NCBI GenBank assembly: GCA_021030905.1
Contig: JAGFMI010000010.1
Coordinates: 496,001-560,000 of the forward strand
DNA length: 64,000 nt
Origin: Pyrenula massariospora
Lineage: Eukaryota; Ascomycota; Eurotiomycetes; Pyrenulales; Pyrenulaceae
Direction of reading: 5' to 3'
Every line of letters starts with the position of its first letter. The stretch's first letter is position 1. The translations under genes were made by a program, and so were the position numbers. This document shows positions 31,915 to 43,139 of the stretch, in pieces. The notes under the pieces are model-generated. The model did not search any database, was not told the origin of the DNA, and was given only the letters and a program-made list of their open reading frames with translations.

Positions 31915-32355
31915 CTATTTCCGCCTGAACGAGCAACCCTCTGTCAGCCTGGCTTTGCCGCCAGTAGGCTGGCAGAGGACCGTTGAGCAGCCCTGACAGA
32001 CAACGACTGTTTGTGCGTGTGAGAAGACAGTTGTGATTGTGAAGCAGCCGGGGCATTTGACGTCCATAAAGAATGACCGAGGAGCGGGGACAAGAGTCTA
32101 GAGTAGTGTTTAGTTAATTTGCATATTTTGTAGAAGTTCATCATTTCGTACCTTGAGTTTGTGCTTTCGGGCCTCAGCCTGAGGCGCGGGGTTAAGAAGA
32201 TCGACTGCGAGAACCTACAGGACAATTAGCAATCTGATTGATGAGTCTGGTGCGGACAAAGATGGCAGTCCAGAGATCGCGTGATGTTGTAATAGATAAT
32301 CTTTCATAGGACACTCTGATGCAAGAGCTTGCGTAAGGGGCTAATTACTGACCAT
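31915..32355 (-). CDS. rps27: 40S ribosomal protein eS27 (RPS27)
   Basis: Three exons: 32353-32355 (the ATG alone), 32152-32214, 31915-32097, giving 82 residues, the exact family length. The translation reads [39 protein letters not shown], then [20 protein letters not shown] and an FRRK end. The CPGC and CQGC pairs form the zinc ribbon. The first intron is 138 bp (GTCAGT...TGTAG), longer than others here, and splits the start codon from the rest. eS27 sits on the small-subunit platform. This gene is easily missed because no exon exceeds 61 codons. Confidence 0.97.
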
Positions 32356-33305
32356 TTTGACGACTTGAAGCTTTAGATTGTCCAAGAGCGGTTTTTTCGA
32401 TGTTCGCAATCTGAGCTGAATGGTTTGCAGTTGAAAAGCAATCGATGTTGGATGAGGCGGTACTCTCCTAGAGGTGGAGTAGAAAATGAGCTAAAATGTG
32501 CTATGCCCTAAGTCAAGCTTTGCCGCTTTCAGATATTAGGGCTTCTAGCTATCTCCTTGTTACAAGTCTATCCAGCGCCTGTCATAGAAGTCAACAGTCT
32601 TTATATGACACAATCTATCACCTTTTCACCCCATACCTGAATTGTGTGAGTCACAATAGACTTGAGATCTAGGCTTTCCGGCACTGACCTCGCGATCATG
32701 ACCTGAACGTACGGGCCATTCAGACTGATGGAGAGGATGAGTCACTGTCCTGTCTACCTCAAGAAGGGACCGAAGTGATCTAATGACCTTGACAAAGCTC
32801 CAAGCGCTCTCCGTTCAACACAATGACTGGTTTCTTCGTGTTTGGAGTCTACGTGAACGCGCCCAAACTACTGGAAGTTACGTTGTAATACGGCTGACCT
32901 CTTGGCGGTTTGTCCAGCGTACATATGTCGGAATAAAAGAGCGTTTCCGAATAGCAGAGAAGACTCAACAACCCGAGAAATTCCTTGAAAGAAGCTCCTG
33001 ATTTCCGATACACAGATTGACGTGCACGGGCTACCAATGACGACCAACTTCTAATAATTCTATTCTATATATAACTTCCGAAAATACAAACATAAGGTTT
33101 CCTCTGAAGACAGTGAAGCCAGGTCCCTGGATAGGTGTAAGAATTCCATATCCAAGGTCATCGGTAAGGATAGTTTTCGAGCGTCTCGAAGTATCCGGTT
33201 TCATCCGAATAAGCCTTGACAGTGTTGGTAGATCAGTTGCATTTACCAACAGAGACCGACTGAGGCATCCAGTTTGGAAATAACGAGTTCAGTCCCTTGC
33301 TTTGT
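32356..33305. other. Intergenic
   Basis: eS27 promoter and 3' flank of the serine hydrolase. No gene recognised. Confidence 0.4.
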
Positions 33306-34253
33306 TCAAAATGGGACATCCATATCCTCAATGTTCTCATCTTTCTCCGTGACACTCTTCGGCTTCGGCTTCGCCTCGATGCATTGCCTGATGAACTCCA
33401 CCGCAACATCCAGGTATTGCCTGCTCCCTGGCAGGAAATGACCTCCTGGGTGCCACACCACCTTCGACTTCTCTTCTCCTCCGCATGCTTCAATCAAAGC
33501 TCTGCTCCTGTCTTCCTCAACTACACTGTCCAGACTTCCAAGGATATGGCAGACTGGTCCCTGGATAGGCGGTTCGTAAAGCCCCACGTATCTCTCGCCT
33601 GGCGCCCTGAAGCCACAATATTCTAGACAAAATTTCACTCTTGGGTGCTCCAAATTTTTCATCGCTGATGGATACGGGATGGCGTACTCTGGGTGACGTT
33701 TTCTTGCTTCCTCAAATGCCTTCTTTCTCTCTGATCCCTCAAGTAATGATGCCACCATCACCGCCGCGGAAGCTCCTTGCGAGAATCCAATAACACCATC
33801 AAACGGGCCTTCCTTCGCAAGCACATCAGCAATTACCTGCATCCCATCCTCAAAGCCCACATATTCAGGTGGATCTGCTGTATTAGACCGTCGCCACCAT
33901 CCGTAAGCTTCGACATCCTCAGAATCACCAGAGGTCTCAAAGCCAGGAATATCCCTTGGGTCAAGTCTCATCGGTCCTGTAGGGTAGCTCAGCTGAGCAT
34001 TTGGGTAGGCTTTCTTGATATGCTTTTCTAGGGCGCGAGACTTGGCGTGAAATAGTGGACCGGATTGTGTGTAGCCATGTAGCATTAGTATTCGTACAGA
34101 ATCCTGTGAAGGAGAGGTCATTATGGATGATCCCTGAGATGATTTCTGATGATAGAAGGCAAAGAAATGGTGTCCCTGGCAAAGCCCCGGAATACCGCGT
34201 TTTGCAGCGTATGATCGACTAGTGGCGTAGACACAAATTGTAGACCGCAGCAT
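33306..34253 (-). CDS. FSH-family serine hydrolase
   Basis: Single exon; 315 residues from the ATG at 34253, or 271 from the ATG at 34121 (MTSPSQD). The core starts VRILMLHGYTQSGPLF (first strand and oxyanion loop). Next come a GPFDGVIGFSQGASAAV nucleophile elbow with Ser in GFSQG, a HILGSLDSVV segment with the catalytic Asp, and HPGGHFLPG with the catalytic His. The triad is complete. The FSH family (yeast FSH1-3) are small alpha/beta hydrolases of uncertain substrate, near fungal polyketide-release hydrolases and human OVCA2. The optional 44-residue extension is basic and lacks acids at its start, so it could be a mitochondrial presequence. Confidence 0.88.
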   Translation of the reverse strand: MLRSTICVYATSRSYAAKRGIPGLCQGHHFFAFYHQKSSQGSSIMTSPSQDSVRILMLHGYTQSGPLFHAKSRALEKHIKKAYPNAQLSYPTGPMRLDPRDIPGFETSGDSEDVEAYGWWRRSNTADPPEYVGFEDGMQVIADVLAKEGPFDGVIGFSQGASAAVMVASLLEGSERKKAFEEARKRHPEYAIPYPSAMKNLEHPRVKFCLEYCGFRAPGERYVGLYEPPIQGPVCHILGSLDSVVEEDRSRALIEACGGEEKSKVVWHPGGHFLPGSRQYLDVAVEFIRQCIEAKPKPKSVTEKDENIEDMDVPF

Positions 34254-34826
34254 AAACAACTAGGAGTGTCGAGATAGGCAAGCTTCACCTAAGCTCAACC
34301 AGGTTGTCCGTTGACGTTGGTCTTTGGCTCGATTTCCGCCTCTTCTCCGGTATGTCTCCAATGCCCCTGTAGACTGAATATGCGCCTTGTCAGTCACAAA
34401 GTTTCTGTCGTACCTCGTATTACACAATGCTCGTGGCAACGATGACGTCTTCAGTGTGCCTTAACGCTGACACCCAATGCTGACAGGCTTCCCTTATGTG
34501 CTGTTACAAAGAGAGCACATTGTCTACGGTAAGGTGGCGCTAATGCAAGGCACGGGGCCCGCACCAATTATCACCGTAAACAGCGACCTCCTGCAGGAGG
34601 GGGCCTAAAGGGGTGGAAATGATATAAAACGAGGATTTTCCAGAGCCGAGACTGACATGTTGACGAAAAGCATCTTCACAGATAAAGACTCAAAATCAAA
34701 TTTTCTCTACCAAAAATCTGTATTAAGAGAAACCAGCTCCGGTCCCATTCCCTTTGCGACCCCCTGAACGTACCCCTGAATCTGTCGGTCTATTCATCAT
34801 CAATCTCCCCCAAAAGGCAATTAAAA
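34254..34826. promoter_or_regulatory. Divergent promoter, FSH hydrolase and SDR
   Basis: 573 bp between divergent starts. An ATATAAAA stretch at about 34622-34630, some 200 bp before the SDR start, could be its TATA box, with a pyrimidine-rich leader after it. An inverted CCTGCAGG sits at about 34589. Confidence 0.4.
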
Positions 34827-35927
34827 ATGTCCTCCCACGCACCCTTTTCCGCTTTCACAACTGGCACTGAGGTCGCTGCTGCCTTCCCCGCCGCGATAAA
34901 GGATAAGACTATCCTCATCACTGGCGTCGCCTCAACCGGCCTCGGGGGAACCACAGCCTTAGCCTTCGCTTCTCAAGCACCTTCCCTCTTGATTCTCACC
35001 GGCCGCTCTCAATCTCGCGTTCAACCCGTCATAGACACCATCTCCACCACCTACCCAACAGTACGCACCCACTTTCTCAAACTCGACCTCTCCAACCAAG
35101 ACTCCGTCCGAGCGGCCGCCGCAGAAGTCCTCTCCCTCCCAGGGCACATTGACATCCTCGTGAATAATGCCGGAATAATGGACTACCAAACCCGCACCCT
35201 CTCCCCCACCTTCCAAAACACCGAACTCCATCTCACCACCAACCACCTCGGCCCCTTCCTCTTCACCAACCTCCTCATCCCCAAACTCCTCTCCTCCCCC
35301 TCCCCCCACCGCCGCATCATAAACCTCACCTCCTTCGGCCACATCTTCAGCCCGATCCGCTTCTCAGACCTCAACTTCCACACCCCCCACCCCTCCCTCC
35401 CCGAATCCGAACAACCAAACTACACCATGTTCCAAACCCTCAACTTCCCCCTCACCTCCCCCGACCCCTCCGCCCCGCACTACCTCCCCATCGCCGCCTA
35501 CGGCCAGTCCAAAACCGCAAACATCCTCCACTCCCTCTCCCTCAACGCCCGCCTCTCTTCCCCTCCCCCCTCCCCCTCCTCCCCCGAAACACCCAACCGC
35601 ACACCAATCCTCAGCTTCGCAGTGCACCCAGGCTCCGTCCCAACAGAACTCGCCCGCCACTCCGACGCCGCCCTCCTCGAGCAGGCCCGCAAAACCTTCC
35701 TGGCCAAGGGTTTCGCGCCGCGCCGCAAGACGCTTGAGGAGGGGTGCTCCACCACGCTCGTTGCGGCGTGCGACCCCGACCTAAAGCCCAAGGAGGGTTC
35801 GGGGAGCGTGTACTTGAATGACTGCCAGGTGGAGGATGTGAAGGGGGGGTGGGCGCAGGATTTGGGGGCGGCGGAGAGGTTGTGGGGGGTGAGTGAGGGG
35901 TTGGTGGGGGAGAAGTTTGGGTGGTGA
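34827..35927 (+). CDS. Short-chain dehydrogenase/reductase (WWOX/retinol dehydrogenase-like)
   Basis: Single exon of 366 residues. ILITGVASTGLGGTTAL is the NAD(P) turn (TGxxxxGxG spacing), then LTGRSQSRVQ with an Arg favouring NADP. DLSNQDSVR, ILVNNAGIM, the INLTSFG catalytic Ser and YGQSKTANIL with catalytic Tyr and Lys follow, then HPGSVPTEL. This is a complete SDR of the subclass acting on lipophilic alcohols or ketones. Substrate unknown. A Pro/Ser-rich insert (about residues 245-265) lengthens it. Composition is extreme: C-rich codons until about 35740, then G-rich to the stop. Confidence 0.92.
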   Translation: MSSHAPFSAFTTGTEVAAAFPAAIKDKTILITGVASTGLGGTTALAFASQAPSLLILTGRSQSRVQPVIDTISTTYPTVRTHFLKLDLSNQDSVRAAAAEVLSLPGHIDILVNNAGIMDYQTRTLSPTFQNTELHLTTNHLGPFLFTNLLIPKLLSSPSPHRRIINLTSFGHIFSPIRFSDLNFHTPHPSLPESEQPNYTMFQTLNFPLTSPDPSAPHYLPIAAYGQSKTANILHSLSLNARLSSPPPSPSSPETPNRTPILSFAVHPGSVPTELARHSDAALLEQARKTFLAKGFAPRRKTLEEGCSTTLVAACDPDLKPKEGSGSVYLNDCQVEDVKGGWAQDLGAAERLWGVSEGLVGEKFGW

Positions 35928-36339
35928 AGTGGTGAATGGTGTGCGGTTGGAGGGCCGTTGGTGCTGCTGTAAGTTAAGGACTCCATGGTGAGGTTTATGG
36001 GGTTGGGATGTGGAGAGAGAGAGAAGGAAAAGACACAACGGGGTTATAGAAAAGAGAGAAGTTCTCATGTTGAAAAGGAAGGTTTAGACAAAGTACTGGA
36101 AGGCGTTGGGGCCAAGTGAAAACGGAGGTTCGTGGTGGAAAGAGCATGCTTAGGACAGTGGTAAAAGGCAAGGACTCGGTAGACAGAAAAGAGAAAAAAG
36201 ACGGAGGTCAAAACAGACAACTCATCTCTAGAATGTAACTTTAGCGTCTATATTCCCCAAATTTATTTTACACGATTTCAACAAAGCAAGTTCGCGCTCA
36301 TGCAAGATGCAAGAGAACTCACGCTATACCCACCCAGGC
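35928..36339. other. Intergenic, convergent 3' ends
   Basis: Between the SDR and RPN5. Purine-rich on the plus strand; nothing recognised. Confidence 0.4.
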
Positions 36340-37962
36340 TCAGTTTACCTTCCCAACCGGCGCGATTCTCGCCATCATCTCCTCCTTGGTGATGAGATGG
36401 TCGATTCGTTCCAATAACCCAAGTAGACTCTTCATGCTCCCGCTCCACTCGTTCAGGACATCGTCCGCACTCCGCTTCTTCTCGAAACTAACCACCCTCG
36501 CCGGCCGATCAATCTTCGCGTAAACGGTCTTTTTCGTGACTAGATCCGAGATGTACTTCTCAGTTTCTTCTTCTGAGAGATCAAGCAGAGCGGTGAGGCG
36601 TGGGAATGAGATGCGAGTGTAATACTTGGCGATGACTCGGACGTTGTGCTCGATGACGCGATTCCTCAATGCAAGGAACCTTGTGTGTGCCTTTGGGTCT
36701 TTTCCGGCAGCCACAGCATCTGCTTCAGAGGCAGCGAAGACGTCTGTGTTGCAAAGATGAGGACCGAATGTCTCCGCTACCATTGGCCATCGCATTAATT
36801 CCTGAATGGTGAATTGCTTCAGTAGCTGCGCTTCTTCAGGGACCTGCTCATTGCGGGTGTCTTTGACTATCCGGTGAAGTAGGTCGGACTGCTCGTTGTC
36901 GTAGGGCGCGAGGATGATGAAGTAGATGACTCGCTGGAGCACCGGGCGTAATTGTTCGGGATTCTCTTCCACAGACTCGGTATCGAGAACCTGCCGGTAG
37001 TGTTTGCAGACTTCAAGATACTTGTCTTCGTGCTTCGCAAGAATAATTTGCTGTTCGTAGTAGCGGAGCTTAAGATCTGTGACATCGTCTTGTTTCTCCA
37101 CGGGCGGGTCGTCAGGGGAGCGCTTCTTCTCTGCTTCCTCCTCTTCCTTGCGCTTCTTCTCCTGCTGCTCAGGTGTCAACTTAGGTTTCCGCGCGAAATA
37201 TCGGGTGCTGATCTTGCGGCTGAGAATGCCGGCCTGTGTCCAGTCTTCGTTCTCTATGCAGAGCGCGACCTGCTCTAATATGAATTCTGTCTTTTCTCTG
37301 CGCGCCATTGAACCAAATGTCTCGACCTGTAGCTCGCACAAAATGTCCGCCGCCGCTTTGAGGTCACCTTGCGATTTTTTAATGTTCGAGAGGATTCTGG
37401 TAATTCGCGCACGCTCGACTTCGACGAAAATCTTGTCTAATCAGCAAGATCACTAGAACGCCACAGTTAAGAACTGACCTTGCCCTCTGTCACTGTTCGT
37501 AATGTCTCGATAACGGACAATTTCGTGTCCATACTGGGTGTCTCGTCAAGAAAACCCATCACCACCTGCACCATCTTGGTTGTTGCCTGCTTGAGCTGGC
37601 CATGCTTTTTAGAAAGTAGTAGGACCTGCTCATTGAGTAATGACCAATCTCCTGCATCTTTACACAATGTGACGATGGCAACAAGTATTCTTGAGGTTGT
37701 TGCAAGATCTGAAGACTGTATTCCATGTTAAGATGGCCTGCGAGCGCCTGGTTTGGGGAGGTTGCTTACCTGTCTCGCTTGCTTCTCGAGAATGAGAAGC
37801 TTGTCGATGGCGGCCTGCACATTTCTCTAGGTTATGTTAGAGGGATGGGGGAAAATCTGTGGCTGAGTTCCCTACCCGAGAAAGTTCTTGAGCCTCCGGA
37901 ATGATCTTGTCGGCTTCCTTTGTGTAGTCTTTCTCTGGCTTGAACAAAGCACCGTCAGCCAT
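36340..37962 (-). CDS. rpn5: 26S proteasome lid subunit RPN5 (PSMD12)
   Basis: Four exons: 37876-37962, 37770-37814, 37479-37715, 36340-37431, giving 486 residues. It starts MADGALFKPEKDYTKEADK and runs through helical TPR-like repeats (LLLSKKHGQLKQATTKMVQ, FVEVERARITRILS, SEVAL-type helices). A charged Lys/Glu insert lies near residue 205. The C-terminal PCI domain has HNVRVIAKYYTRISFPRL and LLDLSEEETEKYISDLV, then a final helix. RPN5 is a scaffold subunit of the regulatory particle lid, needed for lid assembly in cytosol and nucleus. The last intron is 47 bp and ends at ACAAG. Confidence 0.95.
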
Positions 37963-38770
37963 GATGGCGGTATGCGACGACGAAGTGTTAGAATCTAGGC
38001 GGTAAACAAAGTTATGGACAAGGGATTCGGCAAATAGTGAGTAGAAAAATTTCGCGGTAGAAGCATGAACAGTGGGAAGGCAAGTCGAAGTTGCTTCTCA
38101 AGAATTCATTGCTTTCGGCCTACGAGCAGCAACTTTCGAGAGCTCGCCGCTCCGCAGATGGTCTGTGCACCACTTCTGGATCTCGTATGTGATTTCTACG
38201 CTAGTCTTAGATACCTAGGTTTAATGCTGTAAGCTTCTCCGAATCTTTAAAATTTAATATTTCATGAATAATTTGCTTAAACTCTTTAAATAAATAATAT
38301 TTATTGAATTAACAATTTAAAAAATAAAGTTGTGTGCGCGTACGCGACGCGATTTGTGTCGACAAAAGCTCGGCAGGGTTGAGTGGCTCGGTAAGGGTAA
38401 ATGTTACTTTAATTTTCTGGTACTTCTGGCGTACAGCGATATGCTAAATTGGATGAGAGGAGACCATATCGACGATTCTTCAAGGTAAACCGCGAGCTCC
38501 TTGAAATATTGGTATAGCCCATCGCGAAGGTATTGCTTCTGAAGAGATTGTATTAGAATTTCCGTTAGCAGATAAAACGTCTCTTTCCATAGATTCCCAG
38601 TATCCAGCGTCCTGCGACCACCGACCAGGACGGCCTAGGTATCCTTTGGCCCCATTGGCCGGGGTTCGCCTGAAAGCTGCAAGCCTGACAGCCTCACCAT
38701 TCTACTTCATATTTCCTCATCGTCACAACGCATCTCAATCGAACGCTCAATTCACTCACTTGTGTTATGC
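37963..38770. other. Intergenic with an AT-rich patch
   Basis: Divergent region between RPN5 and the NLR gene. Bases of about 38240-38335 are almost only A and T (TTTAAAT, AATATTTATTGAATTAAC and similar), directly followed by a CG-rich GCGCGTACGCGACGCG stretch. It is out of keeping with the surrounding composition and may be a relic of an inserted, mutated element or a nucleosome-free site. Confidence 0.4.
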
Positions 38771-41700
38771 ATGTCCGAACCCTCGAGGAAGCGACCACGG
38801 CCTCGCAACGAGGACTTCACCGTCGGATGGATTTCTGCTCTGTCTCTCGAGTACGCAGCCGCGATAAAGCTACTTGACGAAGAATACGACGAGAACCGCC
38901 AGAAGACCCAGACGCTCGGCCGTATTGCCCATCATTATGTTGTTATCGCTTGTTTACCTGCTGGCCAGACGGGGACCAATTCGGCGGCTACAATCGCGAC
39001 ACAGTTATCGACAGAATTTCCTTCAATTCAATTCGGCCTCATGGTCGGCATTGGAGGCGGAGTTCCGAGTGCTGTGTCAGACATTCGGCTCGGGGATGTT
39101 GTAGTCAGTCAACCGCTCGATGGCTACGGAGGAGTGATTCAGTACGACTTTGGAAAAACAGGCCCTGGTGGAAAATTTCTACCAACAGGCTTCCTCAACA
39201 GCCCACCGCAAAATCTTCTACAGGCAATATCAAACATCCAAGCAAACCACCACATAGGGAGAAACTCTCTCGCCACATACCTGTCGGTGTTCGACGACGT
39301 ACCGAAATTCACTCGTGAACATGCTGGCTCCGACATCCTATTTGATCCGACCTACGACCACATTGAAGGCATAACATGTGAGAGATGCAATGCAGAAAAG
39401 ATAGTCACGCGAGTAGCCCGCACGAGCCGAGATGTTGTGGTTCACTATGGAAACATTGGCTCCGGCAATCGCGTGATGAAAGATGGCATTACAAGGGATA
39501 AAATAAGCTCAGAGCTTGGTAGAATACTGTGTTTCGAAATGGAAGCCGCTGGGCTAATGAACAACTTTCCCTGCATCGTAATCCGAGGTATATGTGATTA
39601 TTCAGATTCTCATAAGAACAAGAGCTGGCAGCCTTACGCCGCCGCCGCAGCAGCTTCCTACTCAAAGGAACTTCTTACCTTCATACCTACAGCTAGCAAC
39701 ACTAAACTGCTCGCTTCAAACGGATTGTTAAAAGAAGATGATAGTAAGATATCTCCCTTTTCCAATTACTTCAGTAAACAGATCCAATATGGCTAGACTG
39801 TGGCTATTCTTTGGGCTCATGTGGCGCTGCTAAGTATTTCCTTCTTTATCGCCCATATTGGGACTAAATCTATATTGGATTAGCCAAAATATCCCGCATG
39901 AACGGCTGAAGTGCAAGGCTAATTGTGTACTAGGTCAGCATGGATCATCGCCATCGGCTCCGCCATTTTATCATCAAGCTAACGTTGTCACTAGCCAAAA
40001 TCATATTAGGGATCACGAAGAGAGAAAACGGACGTATCAGGCTCTTTTCCAGTCACTTTCTTTCAAGCGTCAGGATGCCCGTCTCCTAAACATTCGTGCA
40101 GCTTATAAGAAGACATGCTTATGGCTATTGAAACAAGGCCAGTTCGAGGAATGGCGTGACGAAAGCAAAATCGCAGAACACCACGGGTTTCTTTGGATTA
40201 AAGGAAAGCCGGGTTCAGGAAAGTCGACGATCATGAAAACAATCTATGAAAGGGTAAGAAGAGAGCGAGCGCGAGACACAACGGTTGCATATTTTTTCAA
40301 CGCACGTGCACCCGGTCTTTTAGAAAAGTCGAGTTTAGGAATGTACCGCTCGCTCGTACATCAACTACTTCAAGCGCTACCGCTTCTACAGGACTATTTC
40401 CTGGAAACTTTCGCCACGAAGGAAAGAGAAGGTGATGTTGACGAATGGACTATCCCAGAGCTTCAAGACTTTCTTATGAACGCCATAGTACAACTTGAGA
40501 AGAAACCTCTCACTATATTCATTGACGCGCTTGATGAGGGTGATGATGACGATGTGCGCCAGATGGTCATGTTTCTTGAGGAATTGGGAGAGACTTCTGT
40601 CAGCAACGGAACAAGACTCAAAATTTGCCTCTCGAGTCGCCATTATCCGCACATCAGCATCAGGAGAGGAGTTTCCTTGACAGTGGAGGGCCAGCCAGGC
40701 CATGAGGAGGATATTGTGACGTACGTCAAATATCATCTCAACGAAGACGATAGTTTGCAGATGCAAGAATTAAGAGGGGTTTTATGTCGCAAGGCTTCAG
40801 GCGTGTTCCTCTGGGTTATTCTGGTCGTCCCCGTGTTGAAGAAGCTCCATGACCAAGGTCGTGTGGAGACAATGAGAAGGCGCTTAAACGATTTTCCGGC
40901 CGAACTAGACCAGCTTTTTGAAGAGATCTTAGCAAGGAACGCGGAGAACAGAGACGAGACTGCTTCATTGCTACAATGGACTTTGTTCGCTAAACGTGCT
41001 CTCAGCCCGACCGAGCTGTTTCTCGCAGTGAGAGCTGCGTTGTCGGAGGAGTGGAGTCTTCAGTGGAGCCTTGATCCCCCAAGTGAAGAAATAATCAAGA
41101 GATACATTCTAAACTGCTCAAAAGGCCTTACTGAGGTCTCCAAATCTGCGCCACATACTGTTCAGTTCATTCATGAGACGGTAAGGGATTTCCTACTCCA
41201 AAGTAAAGGATTAGCCGCGATCCAACCTGACCTTGAGGGGAATTTGATCGGATCAAGTCATAATCAACTCAAAAAGAGCTGTTTTCAGTATTACTGGAGG
41301 GCTGAGCATTCCTCGCAGCTGAAGCAATGCTATGGCAAAGTACGTAAGAAGGACCAGGTGCCCAAAACCGAGCGTGACGATACGAGGGAGGGTATGGCGA
41401 CGCAATTCCCATTCCTAGATTATGCAGTCACGCGCATTCTCGATCACGCTGACGCCGCCGAAGGCGACGGAATTTCCCAAAAGCCATTTTTGCAAGGATT
41501 CCTTGAAAGCAATAAATTGATGAAATGGGTCAACTTCCGCAATCTTTTCCAACGCTTCCAGGTTCGTCGATATACGCCAAACGCAAACCTGCTCTACATT
41601 GTATCGGAATTGAACCTCTGCAACTTGGCCCGACTTCTAATAGAATCCTGTGATGTCAATGCTCCAGGGGAGAGGTATGGGACCGCTCTTCAAGCAGCAT

Positions 41701-43139
41701 GCGCCAACGGCCATGAGCGAATGGCTCGTCTTCTCCTTGAGGTTGGCCATGCTGATATCAATGCACAAGGGGGGGAGCATGGGAATGCTCTTCTTACAGC
41801 GATTTATTACAAGAAGGATACTGTTGTGCAGCTACTTCACGAAAGCGGAGGAATCATCCCAAAAAATATGGTCTCCGAAGCGCTGTTCTCTACAATTAGT
41901 CGCGGTTATGCTGTAGGACTTGGGGTTTTGCTAGACATAGGCGTCGACCCTAACACCCCGGTCACATATAACGATGAACATGGCCATAGAGTTACTACTA
42001 CCGCCCTTCATGCTGCATCTTATCAAGGGAATCTACAGCTCGTTCAGATATTGCTTGATAGAGGTGCTGATCTTAACATTCAGTCTGGAGAGCACGGTAA
42101 CGCTCTGTCCTTCACAGCTTCTCACTCTAACCCTCCAAATCGTGCGATTATGGAGATGTTGCTTGATAGAGGGGTTGACGTCAACGCCCAAGGTGGATAT
42201 TGCGGTAGCGCCCTTCAAGCTGCTTGTTACTCATCTAATAGAAATCAAGAGACTGTAAAGATGTTACTTGACAGAGGAGCTGATATCAACGCCCAAGGTG
42301 GACGTTGGGGCAATGCTCTTCAAGCTGCTTGTTACTCGTCTAATAGAAATCAAGAGACTGTAAAGATGTTACTTAACAGAGGAGCTGATGTCAATGCTCA
42401 AGGTGGACGTTGCGGTAACGCCCTTCAAGCTGCTTGTTCCTCATCGAGAGATCAGGAGGAAACAACGAGGATTATCCAGACACTGTTGGACAAAGGCGCT
42501 GACGTCAACGCTCAGGGTGGAGAATATGGTAGCGCTCTCCAGGCTGCCATTGACCAACGCCGCAATACGATTGTTGATATGTTGCTTGATAAAGGAGCTG
42601 ATATCAACATGCAGGGTGGACATCATGGCAGTGCTCTTCAGGCTGCTTGTACCAGAAGGATCACTGAGGGGTATGAGGAAACTCAGAAAAATCTTCAAAT
42701 ATTACTTGCCAAGGGAGCTGATGTGAACGTGCAGGGTGGGTTCTATGGCAATGCTCTCCAGGCTACTTGCTATGATGGGCACATTGAGAACATTAAGAAA
42801 CTACTTGACCACGGAGCTGACGTTAACGCGCAGGGTGGGTATTATGGTAATGCTCTTCAGGCAGCTTCTTTGAGTGGGAATATTGAGAATATTGAGACAT
42901 TACTTAACTACGGAGCCGATATTAACGCGCAGGGCGGGCTATATGGGAATGCTCTTCAGGCTGCTTGTTACAGGTCCGATAGTGATCAAGAGATTGTAGA
43001 GATGCTACTTGATCATGGAGCCGACGTTAACGCTCAAGGCGGGTATTGGGGTTGCGCTGTTAATGCTGCTCGCTATGGGAATCATGACAGGATCGTACAG
43101 ATATTGACGGACCGAGGAGCTCAGGACCGTTGCGAATGA
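38771..43139 (+). CDS. NLR-type protein: nucleoside phosphorylase-like, NACHT, ankyrin repeats
   Basis: Likely two exons, 38771-39773 and 39934-43139, giving 1402 residues. The intron limits (GTAAAC...GTACTAG, 160 bp) are the best in-phase choice, not proven. Residues 15-310 are a PNP/UDP-phosphorylase-like domain (VGWISALSLEYAAA, MVGIGGGVP, GDVVVSQP, FEMEAAGLM, RGICDYSDSHKN). The NACHT domain follows: P loop GKPGSGKST at about 425, Walker B IFIDALDEGDDDD, then LKICLSSRH. A winged-helix-like segment (KRALSPTELFLAV) comes next. About 14 ankyrin repeats (consensus GADVNAQGG.YGNALQAA) fill 905-1400. The NACHT frame has no ATG before its P loop, so it depends on splicing to the first exon. Fungal NLRs of this build are candidates for non-self recognition and cell death. 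Confidence 0.85.
41670..43130 (+). repeat. Ankyrin repeat array, about 14 units
   Basis: Units of about 33-38 codons. The later ones share GAD(V/I)N(A/M)QGG and GNALQAA almost without change. Two 105-bp units, 42226-42330 and 42331-42435, differ at only about nine positions by eye, much less than older units at the array start. This suggests recent duplication or gene conversion. Confidence 0.85.

Noticed and set aside
34959-35660. Long Gly/Glu/Val-rich open frames opposite the SDR gene
   Set aside because: They are antisense shadows of the C-rich SDR codons; the plus-strand protein has a complete SDR motif set.
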